From Palsa-504 sp963789225 (lineage in GTDB: Bacteria > Actinomycetota > Actinomycetes > Streptosporangiales > Streptosporangiaceae): 64,000 bases of DNA. Below, in pieces: positions 60,204 to 64,000 of the stretch. The stretch covers positions 186,001 through 250,000 of the forward strand of contig CAWBKD010000002.1 of the NCBI GenBank assembly GCA_963789225.1. Direction: 5' to 3'. The notes beneath the pieces were generated by a model. It was not told where the DNA came from. It ran no database searches and saw nothing but the letters and a program-made list of their open reading frames with translations. Within the stretch, counting starts at the first letter, position 1. Every line of letters begins with the position of its first letter. Position numbers and translations under genes: made by a program.

Positions 60204-61300
60204 ACCCGCGCCCCGACCAACGCGCCGACTCCGCCCGCTCTGCCCTTTCCGCCCGCCATGCCCTCCCCGCCCGCTCTGTCCTTTCCGCCCGCCATGCCCT
60301 CCCCGCCCGCTCTGTCCCTTCCGCCCGCCATGCCCTCTCCGCCCGCCATGCCCTCCCCGCCCGCTCTGCCCTTTCCGCCCGCACCGCCCGCTGGGCGCCG
60401 CGCGTGCCACCCGCGGTCATGCGCCTCGGGGTACGCCAGCTCGGCAAGCGCTGCCTCGACCCCGCCCTGCCGTGGCCGGTCCAGCGCGCGCGCCTGGAGC
60501 AGCTCAGCCGGGCCCAGCGCTTGCCATCCGGCACTAAGGTCGCCGAGCAGGCCATCGGCGGAGTGCCCGCCGAGGTGGTGACGGCCGGCGAGCCGGACCC
60601 GGCGCTCACGGTGATCCATTTCCACGGCGGCGGCTATTGCCTGGGTTCGGCGGGCACGGCCCGGGAATGGGCGGCGCACCTGAGCGCCAAGGTCGGGTGC
60701 CGGGTCGTGCTGCCCGAGTACCGCCTTGCCCCGGAGCATCCGCACCCGGCGGCGCTCCAGGACGCCCGCGCGGTCCTGAAGGCGCTGTCTGGCCAGGATC
60801 AGCCGGGCCCGGTGCTGGTGTCGGGCGACTCGGCCGGCGGGGGACTCGCCCTCGCCCTGGTGCTGTCGCTGCGCGACGAGGGCCAGGAGCTCCCGGCCGG
60901 CTGCATCCTGCTGTCGCCGTGGCTCGACCTCGGCCGCGACCGCCGGGCGGTCCCCGACCTGGTGCACCGGGACGTCCTGCTCAGCCCAGACTGGCTCGAG
61001 GCCTGTGCTCGCGCGTACGCCGACCCGTCCGCCTGGGCCGACCACTCGGTCTCGCCGCTGTACGCCGCGCACTCCGGGCTGCCGCCGCTGCTGATCCAGG
61101 CCGCGACCGACGAGTTGCTCGCCCCAGACGCCGAACTCCTGGCCGCCAGCGCCTCGGCCGCCGGGGTGGACGTGACCTACACCAGGTGGCCGCGCATGTG
61201 GCACGACTTCGTGCTCCAGCCAGGCCTGCTCGCCGCCGCCGACAGCGCGCTAGCGCAGGCCGCCTGGTTCGTCGGGCAGGTGACGGCCGGATCCGGCTGA
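60200..61300 (+). CDS. Alpha/beta hydrolase, hormone-sensitive-lipase family, with N-terminal hexapeptide repeats
   Basis: 366 aa from the ATG overlapping the monooxygenase stop. Residues ~11-64 are repeats of (S/P)AR(S/H)(A/V)L encoded by an 18 bp array. The conserved protein begins near residue 74 (RLGVRQLGKRCLDPALPW), so a start at ATG 60419 is possible. HFHGGGYCLG (oxyanion), GDSAGGGLAL (nucleophile), TDELLAPDAE (Asp) and MWHDFVLQ (His) are all present. It probably hydrolyses the ester product of the monooxygenase. Confidence 0.88.
   Translation: MNPRPDQRADSARSALSARHALPARSVLSARHALPARSVPSARHALSARHALPARSALSARTARWAPRVPPAVMRLGVRQLGKRCLDPALPWPVQRARLEQLSRAQRLPSGTKVAEQAIGGVPAEVVTAGEPDPALTVIHFHGGGYCLGSAGTAREWAAHLSAKVGCRVVLPEYRLAPEHPHPAALQDARAVLKALSGQDQPGPVLVSGDSAGGGLALALVLSLRDEGQELPAGCILLSPWLDLGRDRRAVPDLVHRDVLLSPDWLEACARAYADPSAWADHSVSPLYAAHSGLPPLLIQAATDELLAPDAELLAASASAAGVDVTYTRWPRMWHDFVLQPGLLAAADSALAQAAWFVGQVTAGSG
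60230..60391 (+). repeat. Minisatellite: 9 x 18 bp at the 5' end of the hydrolase gene
   Basis: Units of 18 bp (TCCGCCCGCTCTGCCCTT and the alternating form TCCGCCCGCCATGCCCTC) run from 60230 in steps of 18, the last one degenerate. They alternate as a 36 bp super-unit. In frame they code for SARSAL/SARHAL/PARSVL. The length is a multiple of three, so the coupled gene stays open. Confidence 0.9.
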
Positions 61301-61378
61301 CGATCCGGGAACGTTACCGCTCAGCGCCCGACGACCCAGCAGGCCAGTCCCGTCAGCACACAGACTCAGCCAGCCCGG

Positions 61379-61870
61379 CTAGCCAATCCGCTTGCGGCGC
61401 TCGGGAGGTTCCCGGATGCCAAGGATCGGCTGGCCGCCCCGCACGCCCTGGTACTGGCTGTCCCAGGGCCAGCGCCCGCGTTTGTCCGCGTGTACCAGCT
61501 GCAGGGCGCGGATCCGGTTGTTGTAGAGCTCCACGGCCAATTTCAGGTGCGCCCACGGCACGGCGACCCTGACCATCTCGACGAGCGGGCCGTCGGTCAG
61601 CATGGCCTGCGTCCCCGGTTCCGGCGCGGCCGCGTGCAGCAGGTGCGCGGCCACGCCGTTGAGCACCTCGGCCGCCCGGTGCAGGCCCATGCCGGTGACG
61701 ACGAGCTCGGGTTTGTGGTAGCGAGTGAGGCCCACGGTGTAGGCCCAGGGCGGGTGCCTGCCCTCCCGCTCGACGCCTTGTACGGCCCAGCCGTACACGT
61801 CGATCACCTCCCGCAGGTGCTCGTGGTAGTCACGGTCGGTAGCGCCCGGATGGTCACACATCCAGCACAT
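61379..61870 (-). CDS. DUF4262 family protein
   Basis: 163 aa. ATG at 61870 has GGGGAGG upstream; the frame upstream of it is not family-like. CWMCDHPGATDRDYHEHL (~2-19), PPWAYTVGLTRYHKPELVV and GVRGGQPILGIREP are typical. Two Cys in MCWMCDH form a CxxC. Function unknown. Convergent with the hydrolase, 78 bp apart. Confidence 0.88.
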   Translation of the reverse strand: MCWMCDHPGATDRDYHEHLREVIDVYGWAVQGVEREGRHPPWAYTVGLTRYHKPELVVTGMGLHRAAEVLNGVAAHLLHAAAPEPGTQAMLTDGPLVEMVRVAVPWAHLKLAVELYNNRIRALQLVHADKRGRWPWDSQYQGVRGGQPILGIREPPERRKRIG

Positions 61871-61979
61871 GCGTGCCTCCCCTCGGGATGGCCGGACGCG
61901 TACCACTATGCCCATAGGCACTGACATTTCTGAGTTGCCGCAGGTCAGCTGGCAAAGATTATTTGCTTACCTGTTCGAA

Positions 61980-61993
61980 CGAACCTATATTCG
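61980..61993. promoter_or_regulatory. LexA (SOS)-box-like sequence
   Basis: CGAAC-CTAT-ATTCG differs in one base from the actinobacterial SOS box CGAAC-N4-GTTCG and overlaps a second palindrome GTTCGAAC (61974-61981). It lies ~150 bp upstream of the DUF6504 gene, whose relatives accompany SOS mutagenesis genes. The rest of 61995-62144 holds a 12 bp tandem repeat ATTACACGGAGT/ATTACACAGAGT near 62026-62049 and nothing else clear. Confidence 0.5.
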
Positions 61994-62144
61994 ATCATGG
62001 ACGCCTTACCCCGCTCGGGCGTCGATTACACGGAGTATTACACAGAGTACTGCCTGCCTTCCCCCGCGCGGCAGCGACGAGCTAGGTGGCCCGGCTGGCC
62101 GGGTGACCCGACGAGCACTGCACGGAGCGGGAGGCGGGCACGGC

Positions 62145-62435
62145 ATGAACCGGGTGTACGGCGAGCCGGTGAACGTTCAGGCCAGGGACGACGGCCGGCC
62201 AGCCAGATTCGTGTGGCGGGGCCGGCTGTACACCGTGCGCGCGATCCTCGAGCACTGGGTCATCAACCGGGAGTGGTGGCAGGATCCCGGGGATTCCGGG
62301 TCCGAGCCGGGCCAGCCCGAGCTGGAATTCTGGCGGGTCGAGGCGTCCTCGGGGCAGGGCCTGGCCGCAGGCGTCTACGAGCTGCGCAGAGAAGTCGCGA
62401 CCGGGCAGTGGACCCTGCGGCGGGGCCTGGATTGA
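62145..62435 (+). CDS. DUF6504 family protein
   Basis: 96 aa. RVYGEPVNVQARDDGRPARF (~3-22), VWRGRLYTVRAILEHW (~23-38), FWRVEASSGQGLAAGVYELR and GQWTLRRGLD span the whole family. In many actinobacteria this small protein is encoded between imuB and dnaE2 (SOS mutasome). Neither is here, so the gene is alone, although an SOS-like box lies upstream. The last codons and the stop are the first unit of a 32 bp repeat. Confidence 0.85.
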   Translation: MNRVYGEPVNVQARDDGRPARFVWRGRLYTVRAILEHWVINREWWQDPGDSGSEPGQPELEFWRVEASSGQGLAAGVYELRREVATGQWTLRRGLD

Positions 62436-62550
62436 GCTCTCCGCACCCGCGGCCGGGCCTGGATCGAGTGTCCCACGCCCGCGGCCGGGCCTGGATCGAG
62501 CGCCCCACGCCCGCGGCCGGGCCTGGATCGAGTGTCCCACGCCCGCGGCC
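62423..62550 (+). repeat. Minisatellite: 4 x 32 bp overlapping the 3' end of the DUF6504 gene
   Basis: Units start at 62423, 62455, 62487 and 62519. The first covers the last codons and TGA of the DUF6504 gene; in the others the TGA is CGA (GGATTGAG versus GGATCGAG). The last two thirds (ACGCCCGCGGCC) are nearly identical. Confidence 0.88.
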
Positions 62551-62843
62551 GCCTCCGCCGCGCAGGCCCGGCAGGCGCAGGCCCGGGCGCCTACACCGTC
62601 AACGCCGAAGACTGCTGGGACCTCCGCGACCTGGACCACATCCGCGCCACCCGAGGCCTGGCCGTCGTCCGCGCCGCCCTCCGCCCCGCCGCCTCCCCAC
62701 CCCGGCCCCAGGCCCAGACGCGCCCCACCGTCTTCCCCAACGGCTTCACCTTGCCCCCCTACGCAGAGACCGGCTCCCCAGGCTCCCGTCCCACCTACCC
62801 CTCCCGCCACCTCTGGCACCCCAGTCCCGGCGCCAGCGAGTAA
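62532..62843 (+). CDS. Putative Pro-rich small protein
   Basis: 103 aa from a GTG inside the last 32 bp repeat. Third positions are nearly all G/C, and the text AYTVNAEDCWDLRDLDHIRA is not low-complexity, so coding is plausible; the end TVFPNGFTLPPYAETGS is Pro-rich. I do not recognise it. It could be a C-terminal leftover of a longer gene whose front was replaced by the repeats. Hairpins follow its stop. Confidence 0.38.
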   Translation: MSHARGRLRRAGPAGAGPGAYTVNAEDCWDLRDLDHIRATRGLAVVRAALRPAASPPRPQAQTRPTVFPNGFTLPPYAETGSPGSRPTYPSRHLWHPSPGASE

Positions 62844-62848
62844 CACGT

Positions 62849-62899
62849 GGGCCTTGGGGCACCCAAGGCCCGATAGATGAGCCTTGGGGCACCCAAGGC
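62849..62899. terminator. Two direct copies of a hairpin (bidirectional terminator)
   Basis: GGGCCTTGGG-GCA-CCCAAGGCCC (62849-62871) and GCCTTGGG-GCA-CCCAAGGC (62881-62899) are near-identical hairpins with 10 and 8 bp stems. They lie between convergent units (the plus-strand frame ending at 62843 and the MBL gene ending at 62998). Confidence 0.7.
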
Positions 62900-62997
62900 C
62901 CGAAAGGCGGACGGGCGCGGCCGGATGGGGCTCGTGGCCTGCCCGGCAGCCTAGGACGCCGCGGTGCGCGTGGGGATGGTGTGGCTGCCGGGACACG

Positions 62998-63810
62998 CTA
63001 GGGCGCCGCGGTGCCCCGCAAGAGCTCGATGTAACGGGCGCCGCCGCGCAGGAGCACATCCTTGGCCCCGGACCGGATGACCGGCGCCCACCAGCCGCCG
63101 TAGATCCGGTCGAACTCGTAAGGCCGCACCGCATCCACCACGGCCTGGACCGCCTGCTGGGACAGCGGCAGCCGGTTCGGCGCCGACCAGACGAAACTCA
63201 CCCGGTCCTCGCCCGGGGTCACGAAGATCGTGTCGCCGGACAGCAGCACCCCGCGCCCGTCGGCGCCGGAAGCCCAGTGCGCCACCGCGCTGCCGGGGAA
63301 GTGCCCGCCGCACTGGACGAGCGTGACCCCGGGCAGCACCTCCAGCGTCCCCGACCACAACCGCACCCGCGCCTCCGGACCGGCCCGCAGCCACGCGGCG
63401 TCGGCCGCAGGCACCAGGATCTCCGCTCCGAACGCCGCCGCCCACGAGTCGATGGAGCCGTAGAAGTGCGGATGGCTGGCGGTCACGAAGCTGAGCCCGC
63501 CCGCCGCGCGCACCGCGGCCACCGCCGCGTCGTCGATGAACCCCGACGGGTCCCACAGCAGGTTGCCCCCGGCCGTCCTCACCAGCAGCGAGCGCTGCCC
63601 GATGGCGACCGGCGGGTCGGCGCCGATCCCGGTCAGCCCGGGCTCGACCTCGCGCACGTCGGACCGGTGCCCCGCCGCGGCCAGTTCGGCCAGCGTGGTC
63701 CACCGCTGCCCGCCGGGCGGCACCCACTGCCGCTCGTCCGCGCACACCACGCAGACGTCGGGCCGGTCGTCGGCGAAATGGTTACCACAGGTCGCACAGA
63801 CCCACGTCAT
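62998..63810 (-). CDS. MBL-fold metallo-hydrolase with N-terminal rubredoxin-like zinc ribbon
   Basis: 270 aa; ATG at 63810, 4 codons after a weaker GTG. The N-terminus has WVCATCGNHF and DVCVVCADERQW, four Cys as in a rubredoxin-like knuckle. The MBL domain has TASHPHFYG (a form of HxHxxD with one His changed), CGGHFPGSAV and LLSGDTIFV. Motif 1 (SHPHFYGS) lacks the usual Asp, so the metal site may differ. Activity unknown. Confidence 0.86.
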   Translation of the reverse strand: MTWVCATCGNHFADDRPDVCVVCADERQWVPPGGQRWTTLAELAAAGHRSDVREVEPGLTGIGADPPVAIGQRSLLVRTAGGNLLWDPSGFIDDAAVAAVRAAGGLSFVTASHPHFYGSIDSWAAAFGAEILVPAADAAWLRAGPEARVRLWSGTLEVLPGVTLVQCGGHFPGSAVAHWASGADGRGVLLSGDTIFVTPGEDRVSFVWSAPNRLPLSQQAVQAVVDAVRPYEFDRIYGGWWAPVIRSGAKDVLLRGGARYIELLRGTAAP

Positions 63811-63817
63811 AACACGC

Positions 63818-63867
63818 ACCACCGCCCGTTCGGCATAAAGATCAAATTTAACCGAACGGGCGGTGGT
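63818..63867. promoter_or_regulatory. 16 bp perfect inverted repeat ahead of the MBL gene
   Basis: ACCACCGCCCGTTCGG (63818-63833) and CCGAACGGGCGGTGGT (63852-63867) flank an 18 bp AT-rich spacer. Each arm resembles a TetR-type half palindrome (ACCGAACGGGCGGT). It ends 8 bp from the MBL start and is 28 bp from the stop of the right-hand gene, so operator or terminator are both possible. Confidence 0.6.
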
Positions 63868-63894
63868 ATCACTTCCCGGCCCTGCGGGGGCCGC

Positions 63895-64000
63895 TTAGCC
63901 GGCGGTCGGCTCGCGCCACTTCACGGTGGGGCGGAGCGCCTCCAGGCGGACGCGGTGCGCGTACTGCTTGGTGATGTCGAACAGCGACTCGATGAGCGTG
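63895..64000 (-). CDS. C-terminal end of an unidentified protein (cut by window edge)
   Basis: The minus frame from 64000 to the TAA at 63897-63895 gives the last 34 residues, ending LRPTVKWREPTAG, with SLFDITKQYAHRVRLEA before. Regular codon bias supports coding. Too short for an assignment. Confidence 0.7.
   Translation of the reverse strand, partial: TLIESLFDITKQYAHRVRLEALRPTVKWREPTAG

Noticed and set aside
61997..63001. 334-codon plus-strand frame starting MDALPRSGVDYTEY
   Set aside because: Beyond the first ~20 codons it is an Arg/Pro/Gly-rich shadow of the DUF6504 gene and of the repeats.

Overview
The window is high-GC DNA, by eye around 70 percent or more, with GTG starts and GTGA/ATGA stop-start overlaps throughout. 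It comes from a large-genome soil-type actinobacterium. Markers that fit this are an F420/FMN luciferase-like oxidoreductase, a mycothiol-type DinB/MDMPI isomerase, Scr1/DUF397 regulatory genes with an anti-sigma-like ATPase, and a sigma-region-2 membrane protein. A Streptosporangiales-like host is my guess, not something the sequence proves. No transposase, integrase, phage gene, CRISPR array or rRNA was seen. One tRNA-Arg(TCT) is present.

Layout. (1) 1-13716, all plus strand: a tightly coupled catabolic operon that begins before the window. It holds an LLM oxidoreductase, an IpdAB/glutaconate-type CoA-transferase pair, a maleate-isomerase-like two-Cys enzyme, a three-subunit molybdenum hydroxylase, a Zn alcohol dehydrogenase, two fold-type-II PLP enzymes, a DUF6282 hydrolase and a PucR regulator. 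I do not recognise the complete pathway. (2) 13724-22321: a xylo-oligosaccharide (bxl-like) locus with a GH3 glycosidase, a LacI regulator, a binding protein, two permeases and a CE7 acetyl-xylan esterase. CGAAA/TTTCG operators link these genes, and a chimeric pseudogene lies inside. (3) 22340-29999: small regulator/enzyme units (MerR, ArsR-like), one decayed methyltransferase and a membrane protein. (4) 30113-34281: DUF72, VOC enzymes, regulator fragments, a truncated oxidoreductase and the tRNA. (5) 34549-42565: an unrecognised membrane protein, cobalamin genes cobD and cobQ, a small hydrophobic gene antisense to cobD's 3' end, housekeeping-type enzymes, an ADP-ribosylglycohydrolase and a PfkB kinase. 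(6) 42555-46841: a two-component system flanked by a sigma-region-2/TM/BACON-like protein and a membrane protein. (7) 47089-50863: an Scr1/DUF397/ATPase cluster. (8) 50886-57472: nucleoside hydrolase, glyA, a MarR-VOC fusion, a lipoprotein hydrolase, and RidA/ArsR/PhzF with shared operators. (9) 57482-64000: an MpaB-type oxygenase divergent from a Baeyer-Villiger-type monooxygenase and a hydrolase, then DUF4262, DUF6504 and an MBL-fold protein.

Two themes stand out. Short tandem duplications fall on gene starts or ends (4121, 40168, 60230, 62423), and identical-copy minisatellites cluster between 54 and 63 kb. Several genes are visibly broken or fused (20715-21203, 25076, 31571-31946, 32969, and the 3' end of the gene at 48265).
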